A stretch of DNA of 64,000 bases from Novosphingobium sp. (lineage in GTDB: Bacteria > Pseudomonadota > Alphaproteobacteria > Sphingomonadales > Sphingomonadaceae): positions 1 through 64,000 of the forward strand of contig NZ_JAUYNB010000006.1 in the NCBI RefSeq assembly GCF_030699305.1, given 5' to 3'. The position numbers and the translations under genes are program-made. Of the stretch, positions 54,192 through 63,371 are shown one piece after another. The notes under the pieces are model-generated. The model was given only the letters and a program-made list of their open reading frames with translations. It was not told where the DNA came from and did no database searches. How positions within the stretch are numbered: position 1 is the stretch's first letter; every line of letters starts with the position of its first letter.

Positions 54192-55097
54192 TCAACTGGC
54201 AGGCTTGGCTTCCATCGCAACGGCCGCTTCGGGCGGCGCGGCGGGCGCGGGCTTGGGGCGCAGGTCCACCTGCATGCCGCGCTCGTACATGAACACGCCT
54301 TCGATCTCCATCACCCGGTCCACTTCCTGGCCGTACCAGTTGGGGCGGGTTCCGGCGGGCTTGAACGCGGCGGGAATGACCGACCCGGCGGGCAGGCGCG
54401 GATCGCTGAACACCAGCGGTTTCAGGCGATAGTTGGTGGTCCCCGGCGGCAGATCGAACGCGGACTTGGGGCGCTCTTCCTTGGGCAGGTCACGGTGCGC
54501 TTCGGCGAAGGGGATCGAGAATTCGAAGCTCACCACCTTGCCCGCCGGGGCGTCGAACGACACCGTGCCAAGGCACGCACAGCCCATCCCGTTGCCATAG
54601 AGAAGGTATTCACCCGGCGGCACTTCCTGCAGGAAGGCCGAACCGTTTTCCTTGTTGAACCGGTTCTGCGGCCCCAGCGTGACCGCGCGGGTCTGTTCAT
54701 AAAGCGGGAAGCCGAAGTTTTCCTCGGTCGGCTCCTGCGGCTCCTTGGGGCGCTTCACGCTCGACGCGGCGTTCTTCAGATAGCCCATTTCCTTGACCCA
54801 CGCCGCGTGCTTCTTTTCCCACTTGGCGCGTTCCTTGGCCAGTTCCTCGGCCCGCTCTGCCGCGTGCGCCGCCGCCTGTTCGGCATTGGGCAGCTTCATC
54901 AGCACCGGCATGACAAAGAACGGCGAAGAGACCAGGATATAGGCCTTGTCCGGCTTCAGCGCGACCGGGCCGGGCTTGTCGCGGACAATCGTGGTTTCCC
55001 ACTTTTCCTTGTCCTTCTTGTCGGCCGCCGAAACGGCCCCGGCCTGCAAGGTCAGGATGGCGGCGGCGCTGGCGAGCGCGAACATCCGCGCGCTCAC
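54192..55097 (-). CDS. Exported protein of unknown function, coupled to the upstream gene
   Basis: A 301-residue protein. The N-terminus (MFALASAAAILTLQAGAVSA) is a signal peptide. A charged helical region (~65-120, with AAAHAAERAEELAKERAKWEKK) is likely a coiled coil. A beta-rich domain follows (PPGEYLLYGNGMGCACLGTVSFDAPAGKVVSFE). The double-Cys segment (GCACLG) could form a disulfide or bind a ligand. GTG 55097 overlaps the stop of the preceding gene (GTGA), and ATG 55085 is also possible. Function unknown. Confidence 0.72.
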   Translation of the reverse strand: MSARMFALASAAAILTLQAGAVSAADKKDKEKWETTIVRDKPGPVALKPDKAYILVSSPFFVMPVLMKLPNAEQAAAHAAERAEELAKERAKWEKKHAAWVKEMGYLKNAASSVKRPKEPQEPTEENFGFPLYEQTRAVTLGPQNRFNKENGSAFLQEVPPGEYLLYGNGMGCACLGTVSFDAPAGKVVSFEFSIPFAEAHRDLPKEERPKSAFDLPPGTTNYRLKPLVFSDPRLPAGSVIPAAFKPAGTRPNWYGQEVDRVMEIEGVFMYERGMQVDLRPKPAPAAPPEAAVAMEAKPAS

Positions 55098-55678
55098 AGC
55101 CCCAGCTCCTTGCCCGCCGGGCGCGGACCAGAGGCGACCTTGGCCTGCTGGGCCAGCATCGCCTGCCGCTTGTCCTCGCCCTCGCCGGAGAAGCCTTCCT
55201 CGAAATTGAATTCCTGCCACAGGTCTTTCTCCAGCCCGAACCGGTCATAACCCCGATAACCCATGCAGCGGCGCATGTTGACGCGGCGCAGGCGGCGCTT
55301 TTCGACCGAGCCAAAGATCGCCGCGATCATCACGTTGGCAATCACGCCCCCGGCGGCCCCGGCCATCGTATAGGTATAGGGATACGGTGCAGCCTGATAC
55401 TGATAGCCGCTCGACAGCCCGCGCGCCAACCCGTCGCAATCGCGCAAGTCAGCCAGCGCTTCCTCAAACGAGGTACCCGCGCGGTTGAAGAAATAATACT
55501 TGTCGAAATCCGCCTCGATCAGCGGGGTCGATACGAAGTCCAGCTTCGGCATCGGCACGCTCGCCGGATCGGGAACGACAGTCATGGGATCGACGGCGGG
55601 CTTCGCCGTTTGCGCCCCGGCGGCAGAGGCCACCAAAGCAAGCGAGGCGACCAGCCCCGTTACCGAATTGCGCGACAT
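55094..55678 (-). CDS. Exported protein with glycine-rich hydrophobic segment
   Basis: A 194-residue protein with a signal peptide (MSRNSVTGLVASLALVASAAGA). A Pro/Val-rich linker, then a Gly-zipper-like hydrophobic stretch (TYTMAGAAGGVIANVMIAAIF) precede a basic Arg-rich segment (EKRRLRRVNMRRCMGYRGYDR). This layout resembles membrane-inserting or lysis-type small proteins, but the family is unknown. It is translated with the downstream 301-residue protein, so the two may act together in the envelope. Confidence 0.7.
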   Translation of the reverse strand: MSRNSVTGLVASLALVASAAGAQTAKPAVDPMTVVPDPASVPMPKLDFVSTPLIEADFDKYYFFNRAGTSFEEALADLRDCDGLARGLSSGYQYQAAPYPYTYTMAGAAGGVIANVMIAAIFGSVEKRRLRRVNMRRCMGYRGYDRFGLEKDLWQEFNFEEGFSGEGEDKRQAMLAQQAKVASGPRPAGKELGL

Positions 55679-55752
55679 AATGATTCATTCTCCCCTGTAC
55701 GGGGCCATGATTTGCAGGAAACACCGTAACCCGCAAGACATGCTGTAATCGT

Positions 55753-57249
55753 TCAGCCCAATTTCTTGCGCAGCAACTCGTTCACCACCTGCGGGTTCGA
55801 TTTGCCCTGCATCGCCTTCATCGTCTGGCCCACGAAGAACCCGAACAGCGCTTCCTTGCCGCCCTTGTATTCTTCGACCTTGGCGGCGTTGTCAGCCAGC
55901 ACCTTGTCGATCACGGCTTCGATCGCGCCGGTGTCGCTGGTCTGCTTCAGGCCTTCACGCTCAACGATCACCGCCGCGCTGTCCCCGGTTTCGAGCATCT
56001 TTTCCAGCACCTGCTTGGCGATGGAACCCGAAATCGTGCCGTCCGCGATCAGTGCCAGCAGCTCTGCCCCGCCCGCCGGGCTGACCGGCGAATCTTCCAG
56101 ACTGCGGCCGAGCTTGTTGAGCGCGCCGAACAATTCGGAAATCAGCCAGTTCGATGCCTGCTTGGCAAGGTCCGCCTCAGGCTTGCCGGCCTTTTCGGCA
56201 GCAGCGGCGACCAGCACTTCAAACCAGCGCGCGGTTTCCACGTCCGCCGTCAGCACGCCCGCCGCATAAGGCGTCAAACCCAGCGCGTTCTCGTACCGGT
56301 GGCGCTTGGCGTCCGGCAATTCGGGCAGCGACGCGCGGCATTCCTCGATGAACGCATCCTCCAGCACCAGCGGCAGCAGGTCCGGATCGGGGAAATAGCG
56401 GTAATCGTGCGCGTCTTCCTTGCTGCGCATCGAGCGGGTTTCGTTCTTGTCCGGATCGTAGAGCCGGGTTTCCTGCACCACCCTGCCGCCGTCCTCGATC
56501 AGATCGACCTGGCGGCGCGCTTCGCTTTCCACCACGGCCATCACGAAGCGGACCGAGTTGACGTTCTTGGTTTCGGTGCGCGTGCCCAGTTCCTCGCCCG
56601 GACGGCGGACCGAGACGTTGACGTCGGCGCGCATTGAGCCCTGATCCATGTTGCCATCGCACGACCCGACATAGCGCAGAATTGTGCGCAGCTTGGCGAG
56701 GTAGGCCCCGGCTTCGACGGGCGAGCGAATGTCCGGACGGCTGACGATTTCCATCAGCGCCACGCCCGACCGGTTGAGGTCGACATAGGACATTGTCGGG
56801 TGCTGATCGTGCATCAGCTTGCCCGCGTCCTGCTCCACGTGAATGCGCTCGATCCCGATCCGCTTCACATCGGCTTCGGGGTTCTTGTCATCCAGGCTGA
56901 TCTCGATCTCGCCCTCGCCCACCAGCGGGTGGTACAGCTGGCTGATCTGATAGCCCTGCGGCAAATCGGCATAGAAGTAGTTCTTGCGGTCGAACCGCGA
57001 CCACTTGTTGATCTGCGCGCCCACCGCCAGACCCGTGCGGACCGCCTGCCGGATGCATTCGGCGTTCGGCACCGGCAGCATCCCCGGCATGGCCGCATCG
57101 ACCAGACTGACCTGCGTGTTCGGCTCCGCCCCGAACGCGGTCGCCGCGCCGGAAAACAGCTTGGAATTCGACGTGACCTGCGCGTGAACCTCAAGGCCGA
57201 CAACGACCTCCCATTCACCCGTCATGCCCTGGATACGATATTCGCTCAT
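55753..57249 (-). CDS. gatB: Asp/Glu-tRNA(Asn/Gln) amidotransferase subunit B
   Basis: A 498-residue GatB. The catalytic cradle region starts [15 protein letters not shown] and has PGMLPVPN and [15 protein letters not shown] [18 protein letters not shown]. The helical C-terminal YqeY-type domain recognises the tRNA ([35 protein letters not shown] end). With GatA and GatC it transamidates misacylated Glu-tRNA(Gln) and/or Asp-tRNA(Asn). It lies downstream of an acyltransferase gene, not directly after gatA. ATG 57249 precedes the family core. Confidence 0.96.
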   Translation of the reverse strand: MSEYRIQGMTGEWEVVVGLEVHAQVTSNSKLFSGAATAFGAEPNTQVSLVDAAMPGMLPVPNAECIRQAVRTGLAVGAQINKWSRFDRKNYFYADLPQGYQISQLYHPLVGEGEIEISLDDKNPEADVKRIGIERIHVEQDAGKLMHDQHPTMSYVDLNRSGVALMEIVSRPDIRSPVEAGAYLAKLRTILRYVGSCDGNMDQGSMRADVNVSVRRPGEELGTRTETKNVNSVRFVMAVVESEARRQVDLIEDGGRVVQETRLYDPDKNETRSMRSKEDAHDYRYFPDPDLLPLVLEDAFIEECRASLPELPDAKRHRYENALGLTPYAAGVLTADVETARWFEVLVAAAAEKAGKPEADLAKQASNWLISELFGALNKLGRSLEDSPVSPAGGAELLALIADGTISGSIAKQVLEKMLETGDSAAVIVEREGLKQTSDTGAIEAVIDKVLADNAAKVEEYKGGKEALFGFFVGQTMKAMQGKSNPQVVNELLRKKLG

Positions 57250-57273
57250 TGTTCGTGCCTTAGAAGAAATGCA

Positions 57274-58251
57274 TTACTTGGCCGCGACCGGCGCTCGCAC
57301 CAATTGCGCGCTGATCCGCATTGCCGGACGCTCAATCACGATAGTCAGCAGCCACGCAAGTGCGAAACTGCCGATCAGCACCACAACTTTTGCCGCCGGA
57401 TTGGCGTCTGCTCCCTCGCCCAGCGCGGCCTGCACCATCCGAAGCACCGGAATGTGCGCCAGATAGAGTGTATAGGACAGCGTGCCCAGCAGTTGCATCG
57501 GTGCGCTGGCAAACAGCGATCCACCATTCCGTCCGGCGGCGATACAAAGGATGGCAATGAACGGCAATGTGACGGCCATCACCGGCCAGTATGTTGCCAG
57601 CCCCATGACCAGCACCAGCGCCGCGAACGGCCACTCAAGCCGAACCGGCAGGGAAATGTCCGCGCGATACAGCAGGTGCCCGGCGAGCAGCCCAAACAAC
57701 GCCCGCTGGGGATAGTTCGATTCGCCCTGCGCCATCCCCATATCAAAGTACCCCAGCGCCAGCAGCGCAGCGATCAACAACGGGCGGACCGCTTGGTCCG
57801 GAATACGCAGCCCGGCCCGCCACGCCATTGCCGCGAAGACCGGCAAGTAGAGCTCCCAGCACACGCTCCACGCCGGGAAGTTGACCGGATCGCGCCCCGT
57901 AAAAGGAACGGCCATGATCAGTTCCAGTGGGCTGACACTCTCACGAGTAACAGCAATCAGGATCAGTGTGCTGGCATAGAATACTGGCGCCAGCCGCAGG
58001 AACCGGCGCACCGCGAACGTCCCGAGATTGACGCCTTTTCGCGCAGCATAAGTCAGCACGAAACCACTGAGCAGGAAGAACACATCGACGGACAGTTCAA
58101 ACTGAAAGCCCTTCCAGCCGAGGGTGCGTGTCGTAAAGCTGTTAAATCCGACATGCAGCAACACCACGGCCAGTGCCAGCAAACCCCGCAAACCGTCCAG
58201 ATCGCTGAAATGGACAGATTGGTTGGGCCGGACAACCGGATGCTGGCTCAT
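57274..58251 (-). CDS. Acyltransferase 3 family membrane protein (OafA/YrhL-like) between gatA and gatB
   Basis: A 325-residue integral membrane protein with about ten helices. Family marks are the early histidine in VVLLHVGFNSF, FFLLSGFVLTYAARKG (~58-75), and RFLRLAPVFYAS. Such proteins O-acylate sugars of LPS, peptidoglycan or exopolysaccharide. ATG 58251 is two bases after the gatA stop, and gatB follows 24 bases after its own stop. It is therefore embedded in the amidotransferase operon. The link is unlikely to be functional; co-expression looks accidental. Confidence 0.9.
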   Translation of the reverse strand: MSQHPVVRPNQSVHFSDLDGLRGLLALAVVLLHVGFNSFTTRTLGWKGFQFELSVDVFFLLSGFVLTYAARKGVNLGTFAVRRFLRLAPVFYASTLILIAVTRESVSPLELIMAVPFTGRDPVNFPAWSVCWELYLPVFAAMAWRAGLRIPDQAVRPLLIAALLALGYFDMGMAQGESNYPQRALFGLLAGHLLYRADISLPVRLEWPFAALVLVMGLATYWPVMAVTLPFIAILCIAAGRNGGSLFASAPMQLLGTLSYTLYLAHIPVLRMVQAALGEGADANPAAKVVVLIGSFALAWLLTIVIERPAMRISAQLVRAPVAAK

Positions 58252-58252
58252 C

Positions 58253-59737
58253 TTACCACCACTGCTCCGGCTTGGCCGTGAACCCGGCCCGCGCTTCGAT
58301 TGCCAGACCAGCGTTGAGCACGCCCTGCTCGTCGAACGGCCGACCGACGATCTGGAGGCCCAGCGGCAGCCCTTCGCGGTTGAGGCCCGCCGGGACCGAC
58401 ATCGCGGGCAGACCAGCGAGGCTGGCTGGCACGGCGAACACGTCGTTCAGATACATCGCCAGCGGATCGGCGGACTTTTCGCCCAGCCCGAACGCCGCCG
58501 TCGGCGCGGTCGGGGCGAGGATCACGTCGCAGTGCTGGAACGCGAGTTCGAAATCGCGGGCGATCAGCGTGCGGACCTTCTGCGCCTGCGTATAATAGGC
58601 GTCATAGAAGCCCGCCGACAGCACATAGGTGCCGATCAGGATGCGGCGCTTCACCTCTGCCCCGAACCCGGCGGCGCGGGTGGCGGCGTACATGTCCTGC
58701 AGGTTCGCACCGTCCGGCAGATCGCGCAGCCCGTACCGCACGCCGTCATAACGGGCGAGGTTGGACGAGGCTTCGGCCGGGGCGATGATGTAATACGCGG
58801 GCAGCGCATACTTGGTGTGCGGCAGGCTGATTTCGACGATCTCGGCCCCGGCGTCCTTCAGCCAGGCGATCCCGTCATCCCAGCTCTTGGCAACATCGGC
58901 ATCAAGTCCGTCGACCCGGTATTCCTTGGGAATGCCGACCTTCTTGCCCTTCATGTCGCCGTTCAGGCCCGCTTCCCAGGCGGGAACGGCCAGGTCGAGG
59001 CTGGTCGAATCCTTCGGATCGAACCCGGCCATCACTTCCAGCATGATCGCGCAGTCGCGCACATCGCGCGCCATCGGCCCGGCCTGATCAAGGCTGCTGG
59101 CGAAGGCGACGATGCCCCAGCGCGAGCAGCGGCCATACGTCGGCTTGATCCCGGAAATGCCGGTGAACGCGGCGGGCTGGCGGATCGAGCCGCCGGTGTC
59201 GGTGCCGGTCGCCGCCGGGCAGAGCCGCGCGGCAATCGCCGCTGAGCTGCCGCCGGACGAACCGCCCGGCGCCATCGCGGTGTTGCCGCCGTCGCTCCGG
59301 CGCCAGGGCGAAATGACATTGCCGAAATAGCTCGTCTCGTTCGACGAACCCATCGCGAACTGATCGAGGTTCAGCTTGCCCAGCATCCCCGCACCGGCAT
59401 CCCACAGCTTCTGGCTGACAGTGCTTTCATACTGCGGCGTGAAACCTTCGAGGATGTGGCTGGCGGCGGTGGTCTGAACGCCCCTGGTGGCGAACAGGTC
59501 CTTCATGCCGATCGGCACGCCCGCCAGCTTGCCCAGCGCGTTACCGGCGGCGCGCATCCCATCGACCTTGCGGGCGGCGTCCAGCGCAGCGTCAGGCGTG
59601 GTGACGATGAACGCGTTCAGCGCCTGCGCGGCGGCAACGCGCGCGTTGAACGCCTCGGCCACTTCGACGGCGGAAAAGGTGCCGGCGGCCACGCCATCGC
59701 GGATCGCGGCAACGGTCAGATCGGTAATATTGGTCAT
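58253..59737 (-). CDS. gatA: Asp/Glu-tRNA(Asn/Gln) amidotransferase subunit A
   Basis: A 494-residue amidase-signature enzyme. The Ser-cisSer-Lys triad lies in [11 protein letters not shown] (Lys), [13 protein letters not shown] (the catalytic serines) and [14 protein letters not shown]. It releases ammonia from glutamine for GatB. The C-terminal PAS-like strand region ([18 protein letters not shown]) is typical. ATG 59737 lies 157 bases after gatC, a gap filled by hairpins. The acyltransferase follows after one base. Confidence 0.97.
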   Translation of the reverse strand: MTNITDLTVAAIRDGVAAGTFSAVEVAEAFNARVAAAQALNAFIVTTPDAALDAARKVDGMRAAGNALGKLAGVPIGMKDLFATRGVQTTAASHILEGFTPQYESTVSQKLWDAGAGMLGKLNLDQFAMGSSNETSYFGNVISPWRRSDGGNTAMAPGGSSGGSSAAIAARLCPAATGTDTGGSIRQPAAFTGISGIKPTYGRCSRWGIVAFASSLDQAGPMARDVRDCAIMLEVMAGFDPKDSTSLDLAVPAWEAGLNGDMKGKKVGIPKEYRVDGLDADVAKSWDDGIAWLKDAGAEIVEISLPHTKYALPAYYIIAPAEASSNLARYDGVRYGLRDLPDGANLQDMYAATRAAGFGAEVKRRILIGTYVLSAGFYDAYYTQAQKVRTLIARDFELAFQHCDVILAPTAPTAAFGLGEKSADPLAMYLNDVFAVPASLAGLPAMSVPAGLNREGLPLGLQIVGRPFDEQGVLNAGLAIEARAGFTAKPEQWW

Positions 59738-59745
59738 GCTGCGTC

Positions 59746-59870
59746 ACCCTGAACTTGTTTCAGGGTCCATCCATCGGTGTTGCTCGGAACGGGCATGGTA
59801 ACACTGAGTCCTTGATTCTGGATCCTGAAACTGTCGCGGATCGAAGCAAGTTCGATCCGCTGTTCAGGAT
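59746..59870. repeat. REP-like units between gatC and gatA
   Basis: A CACCCTGAACTTGTTTCAGGG palindrome (arms ACCCTGAA/TTCAGGGT, 59746-59766) faces a second, reversed unit (ATCCTGAA/TTCAGGAT, 59822-59870). The second unit is interrupted by an inner hairpin (arms GCGGATCGAA/TTCGATCCGC, 59836-59860). This first form is a very common sphingomonad repeat. Confidence 0.85.
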
Positions 59871-59904
59871 GATCGAACGAAAATGCATGCATTTTCATTC
59901 GATC
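59871..59904 (-). repeat. 34-base palindrome overlapping the gatC stop
   Basis: The two 17-base arms meet at TGCATGCA and match in 16 of 17 positions. It overlaps the last codons and TGA of gatC (59895-59897). On the minus strand it can fold into a stable hairpin right at the end of gatC, upstream of gatA. It may act as an attenuator or mRNA-processing site. Confidence 0.75.
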
Positions 59905-60197
59905 ACCTTGGGCACGCCAAAGAACCCGTGTTCGGCGGCCGGGGCGTTGGCCAGCACGGCATCGCGCACATCGCCGCCGGTCAGCGGATCGGCGTTGATG
60001 ACATCGGCGCGCAGGCGCAGGGTGTTGGGGATCACGGCGGTCATCGGTTCAACCCCGGTGACATCGACTTCACCCAGTTGTTCGACCCAGGCGAGAATCC
60101 CGTTGAGTTCGGGCACCATCGCCTCAAGCTCGCCCGCGCTCACTTTCAGGCGGGCCAGCGAGGCGATCTTGGCCACGGTGGCGGTATCAACCGACAT
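59895..60197 (-). CDS. gatC: Asp/Glu-tRNA(Asn/Gln) amidotransferase subunit C
   Basis: The 100-residue protein has the GatC pattern: [35 protein letters not shown], then [10 protein letters not shown] and [40 protein letters not shown]. It wraps around GatA-GatB and stabilises the complex. It leads the operon; the FKBP gene is 48 bases upstream. The gatC stop lies inside a long palindrome. Confidence 0.95.
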   Translation of the reverse strand: MSVDTATVAKIASLARLKVSAGELEAMVPELNGILAWVEQLGEVDVTGVEPMTAVIPNTLRLRADVINADPLTGGDVRDAVLANAPAAEHGFFGVPKVIE

Positions 60198-60245
60198 TGT
60201 GCAGTTCCTTGAAAAACGATTCCGATGCGCCCCGATTTCAGCGGC

Positions 60246-60812
60246 TTATTGGCCGCCCGGTCCCGGCATCCCCTGTGGCATGCCTTCCGGCATCCCCTGC
60301 GGCATCCCTTGCGGGCCACCCGGAGCGCCGCCTTGCATCTGCTGCATCTGCGCCTGCATCGCGCGCTGCGCGGCTTCGATTTCGGCGCGGTCCTTGAAGT
60401 CGAGCAGTTCGATCTCGAACGTCAGGTCGGTATTGGGCGGAATGTCGCCCGCGGCCTTGTCGCCATATGCGAGCGCAGCCGGAATCTCGACCTTGTACTT
60501 GCCGCCGCGCTGCATCTTTTGCAGGGCCTGGGTAAAGCCGGGGATCACGCCTTCGACCGGGAACGCGGCCTGTTCCTGCTGATCGAACACCTTGCCGTCG
60601 GGCAGCGTGCCCTTGTACTTGATCAGCACCACGTCGTTGACCGTCGGCGACGGACCGGTGCCAACCTTCAGCGTGTCGATCGCGATCGAACCCGGCAGCG
60701 TGGCATAAGCCAGACCAGCAGCGGCCAGCGCGGCGGCGGCAACGCCGATCCACAGCTTGGACAAGGCGCCCTTGGCGATGGGCTGAAGCGGAACGCGGGT
60801 GATCTCGGTCAT
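60246..60812 (-). CDS. FKBP-type peptidyl-prolyl isomerase with Met/Gly/Pro tail
   Basis: A 188-residue protein. A membrane anchor (LWIGVAAAALAAAGLAYATLPG, ~20-41) precedes a FKBP domain (~45-145) with GTGPSPTVNDVVLIKYKGTLPDG, VIPGFTQALQKMQRGGKYKVEIP and AYGDKAAGDIPPNTDLTFEIELLD. The C-terminal ~45 residues consist of Gln/Met-rich helix then GMPQGMPEGMPQGMPGP repeats. It likely catalyses prolyl isomerisation in the periplasm. It sits 48 bases upstream of gatC, after the rpsU terminator. Confidence 0.9.
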   Translation of the reverse strand: MTEITRVPLQPIAKGALSKLWIGVAAAALAAAGLAYATLPGSIAIDTLKVGTGPSPTVNDVVLIKYKGTLPDGKVFDQQEQAAFPVEGVIPGFTQALQKMQRGGKYKVEIPAALAYGDKAAGDIPPNTDLTFEIELLDFKDRAEIEAAQRAMQAQMQQMQGGAPGGPQGMPQGMPEGMPQGMPGPGGQ

Positions 60813-60840
60813 TCTGGGCCTTCCTTCGGGCGCACAAACA

Positions 60841-60867
60841 CAAAAGGGCGCGGATTCGTCCGCGCCC
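60841..60867 (-). terminator. Terminator of rpsU
   Basis: On the minus strand GGGCGCGGA/TCCGCGCCC with a 4-base loop (CGAA) is followed by TTTTG. It lies 44 bases after the rpsU stop and 29 before the FKBP start. Confidence 0.85.
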
Positions 60868-60911
60868 TCATGGCTTATCGCGTTGCAGCGTTCAAGGCCG
60901 CAAGCGGCGTC

Positions 60912-61118
60912 TTACTTGACGCCGTCGCGTTCAGCGCGCTTGCGGTCCATCTTGCGAGCGCGACGGACAGCGGCAGCCTTTTCACGGGCGCGCTTTTCCG
61001 ACGGCTTTTCAAAGTGACGGCGCAGCTTCATCTCGCGGTACACGCCCTCACGCTGCAGCTTCTTCTTGAGCGCGCGCAGAGCCTGTTCGACATTATTGTC
61101 CCGGACGAGAATTTGCAT
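60912..61118 (-). CDS. rpsU: 30S ribosomal protein S21
   Basis: A 68-residue basic protein with the S21 pattern [43 protein letters not shown], ending in a Lys/Arg-rich helix. It is part of the 30S subunit near the anti-Shine-Dalgarno region. ATG 61118 is the family start; the open frame upstream is not conserved. A likely promoter (61163-61191) precedes it, and a terminator follows. Confidence 0.97.
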   Translation of the reverse strand: MQILVRDNNVEQALRALKKKLQREGVYREMKLRRHFEKPSEKRAREKAAAVRRARKMDRKRAERDGVK

Positions 61119-61408
61119 AAACCGACACACCTCAACATACGAAAGGCAGGAACCCCGCTGGTCTATAGCGCGGGGTATGCACCTTTGCGAATTAGCAAAA
61201 GAAAAACGGACCGAATCCGTAAGGATCGGCTTGAACCGGCGGGCGGCTAGCAGAGTCGCGCTGGTAACGCAAGCCGGGAAAGCACCCTGAACCCGGATCA
61301 ACACCTGCATGGCGAATCCCGGAACACGTGCTGTTTAGCCCGTTCGCCGCGATTGCGCCAGCCCCTGTTCTGTGGTGTCTGGCCCGCTGTTGATGGGGGC
61401 GCGGTTCC
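61119..61408. promoter_or_regulatory. Intergenic region between rpsU and the symporter gene, with rpsU promoter
   Basis: On the minus strand TTCGCA (plus 61186-61191) and CTATAG (plus 61163-61168) are 17 bases apart, a good sigma-70 layout for rpsU. The -10 lies in the loop of a hairpin with 7-bp ACCCCGC/GCGGGGT arms. The rest of the 290 bases, up to the symporter start, holds no gene that I can support. Confidence 0.45.
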
Positions 61409-62959
61409 ATGCAGACCAGTTTCACTATGGCCGACTGGGCCGTGCTGGCAGGCTATGTCCTGCTGCTGGCGGCGGCGGGGTGGTTTTCCACGCGGCGCGG
61501 CCTCGCCAGCCGGGACGACTATTTCCTGGCCGGGCACCACGCGCCGACCTGGCTGGTGGCGATTTCCGTCCTGTCGACCGTCCAGTCGGCGGCGACGTTC
61601 CTGGGTGCGCCCGATTCCAGCTATCGTGGCAACTTCACCTACCTGTCAGGCGTGATCGGTGCCCTGCTGGCCGCGTGGATCGTGGCGCAAGTGCTCATCC
61701 CGCGCTTCTACGCGCTGGGGGTGACGACCGTTTACGAACTGCTCGAAACCCGCTTTGACGCTACGGCACGGAGGGCTGCGGCACTGATGTATCTGCTGGG
61801 CCGCATCCTTGCCAGCGGGGCGCGGCTCTATCTCGCGGCGATTGCGGTCTCGATGATCCTGTTTCTCGATGTTTCCCCGCAACATATTGCGATATCAGCA
61901 TTTATCCTGCTGCTGTTCGGACTGGTCTTCACCTTCATGGGCGGGCTGCATTCGATCATCTGGAGCGATCTGGTCCAGGTCGTGCTCTATGTCGGGGCCG
62001 CGCTGGTGGTTGCGGTTTACCTGTGGAGCCTGATTCCGCTGGATTTCGCAGCGGCGGTGGACGCGCTCCGCAACGCGCCGGATGGAACGGACAAACTGGT
62101 CCTGATCGACACCTCGCTGAACCTGACGGCACCATTCGGCATCTTCGCGGTACTGACCGGGGTCACCCTGCTCAACATCGGCTCGTCCGGGCTCGATCAG
62201 GATATCACCCAGCGCCTGATTGCCTGCCGCGACGCCAAACAGGGCAACCGCGCGCTCTATCTCGCCAACTGGGTGTCGCTGCCGGTGATCGCGCTGTTCC
62301 TGCTGATCGGCGCGCTGCTGCACCTTTATTACGCCAGCGGCGCAGCCCCGACCGGCAGCTTCAATGGCGAGCAGGTGACAGTATTCATGCACTTCATCCT
62401 GACCGAGCTGCCCCCCGGCCTGCGCGGACTGGTGACGGTGGGCGTGATCGCGGCGGCGGCGATCAATTCAGGGCTGATCTCGATGGCGTCGGTGCTGGTG
62501 AATGACCTTTACCGCCCGTTTGCAGAACGCAGCGGTCCAAGGGGCGATGTCCACTACGTGCGGGCCGGGCGGATCGCGACCATCGCGCTGGGCCTTGCGC
62601 TGTTCGGCATGGCGATCCTGTCATATTACTGGCAGCGCTATGCCGACAGTTCGCTGCTGGAGTTCGTGCTGGGGGTGATAGCGTTTGCCTATTCCGGGCT
62701 GATCGGGGTCTATGCCATCGCGCTGTTCACGCAGCGCGGTTCCTCCGCCAGCGTAATCGCCGCGTTCGCCGCCGGGTTTCTGACCGTGCTGGCGTTCCAG
62801 CCTTATATCATCGACCTGACCGGTCTGCCCGAAGCGCTGCGCGGCATCGCGTTTCCATGGCAGCTGGTGGCCGGAACGATGGTCGCCGCTGCGGTCTGCG
62901 CGCTGGCTTCCGGCAGGCCTTCGGGCAAGGGTGTGGCCAGAAGCAGGGCAACACGCTAA
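61409..62959 (+). CDS. Sodium:solute symporter family transporter
   Basis: A 516-residue integral membrane protein with about 13 helices, as in the SSS family. Typical segments are SRDDYFLAGHHAPTWLVAISVLSTVQSAATFLGAPDSSY near the N-terminus, and WSDLVQVVLYVGAALVVAVYL. The SGLDQDITQRLIACRDAKQGNRA stretch and SGLISMASVLVNDLYRPF are also family-like. The transported solute (sugar, amino acid or other) is not predictable. The crcB start follows after 10 bases, so the two may share a transcript. Confidence 0.92.
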   Translation: MQTSFTMADWAVLAGYVLLLAAAGWFSTRRGLASRDDYFLAGHHAPTWLVAISVLSTVQSAATFLGAPDSSYRGNFTYLSGVIGALLAAWIVAQVLIPRFYALGVTTVYELLETRFDATARRAAALMYLLGRILASGARLYLAAIAVSMILFLDVSPQHIAISAFILLLFGLVFTFMGGLHSIIWSDLVQVVLYVGAALVVAVYLWSLIPLDFAAAVDALRNAPDGTDKLVLIDTSLNLTAPFGIFAVLTGVTLLNIGSSGLDQDITQRLIACRDAKQGNRALYLANWVSLPVIALFLLIGALLHLYYASGAAPTGSFNGEQVTVFMHFILTELPPGLRGLVTVGVIAAAAINSGLISMASVLVNDLYRPFAERSGPRGDVHYVRAGRIATIALGLALFGMAILSYYWQRYADSSLLEFVLGVIAFAYSGLIGVYAIALFTQRGSSASVIAAFAAGFLTVLAFQPYIIDLTGLPEALRGIAFPWQLVAGTMVAAAVCALASGRPSGKGVARSRATR

Positions 62960-62969
62960 GGCGGGGCCG

Positions 62970-63371
62970 ATGAACAACCCTTCTTCTTTTGCGATGTCTT
63001 CGCTCTATGTCGTTGCAGGCGGCGGCCTGGGCGCATGGCTGCGCTATCTGGTCGGCCGCCTGTGGGGCGCGTCCGGCGGGATCGCCACGTTTCCCTTTGC
63101 CACGCTGACGGTCAATGTCGTCGGCAGTTTCGCCATGGGCCTGCTGGCCGGATGGCTGGCCCGCTTCGGATCGCACGGCGAAGGCTGGCGATTGCTGCTG
63201 GGCGTCGGCCTGCTGGGCGGCTTCACCACGTTTTCGGCGTTCAGTCTGGAACTGGTGAACATGATCAACCGCGGTGCCTGGGGCGCGGCGGGCAGCTATA
63301 TCGCGCTGTCGCTGATCGGCGGAATCGCCGGTCTGCTGGCTGGCCTGGCCGTAGTGCGGGGGCTGGCATGA
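62970..63371 (+). CDS. crcB: Fluoride ion channel CrcB/Fluc
   Basis: A 133-residue protein with four membrane helices. It has the Fluc motifs GGGLGAWLRYLVG (~17-29), TLTVNVVGSFAMGLLAG (the conserved Asn) and GGFTTFSAFSLE (the phenylalanine box). It exports fluoride from the cytoplasm as an antiparallel dimer. ATG 62970 is used; ATG 62994 (MSSLYVV) is a possible alternative. No fluoride riboswitch can fit in the 10-base gap upstream. The stop overlaps the next start (ATGA). Confidence 0.95.
   Translation: MNNPSSFAMSSLYVVAGGGLGAWLRYLVGRLWGASGGIATFPFATLTVNVVGSFAMGLLAGWLARFGSHGEGWRLLLGVGLLGGFTTFSAFSLELVNMINRGAWGAAGSYIALSLIGGIAGLLAGLAVVRGLA

Noticed and set aside
60238..60843. 201-codon minus-strand frame over the FKBP gene
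   Set aside because: Out-of-frame shadow; the overlapping 188-residue frame carries the complete FKBP domain.
62960..62969. Fluoride riboswitch for crcB
   Set aside because: Only 10 bases separate crcB from the symporter gene, too short for the aptamer.
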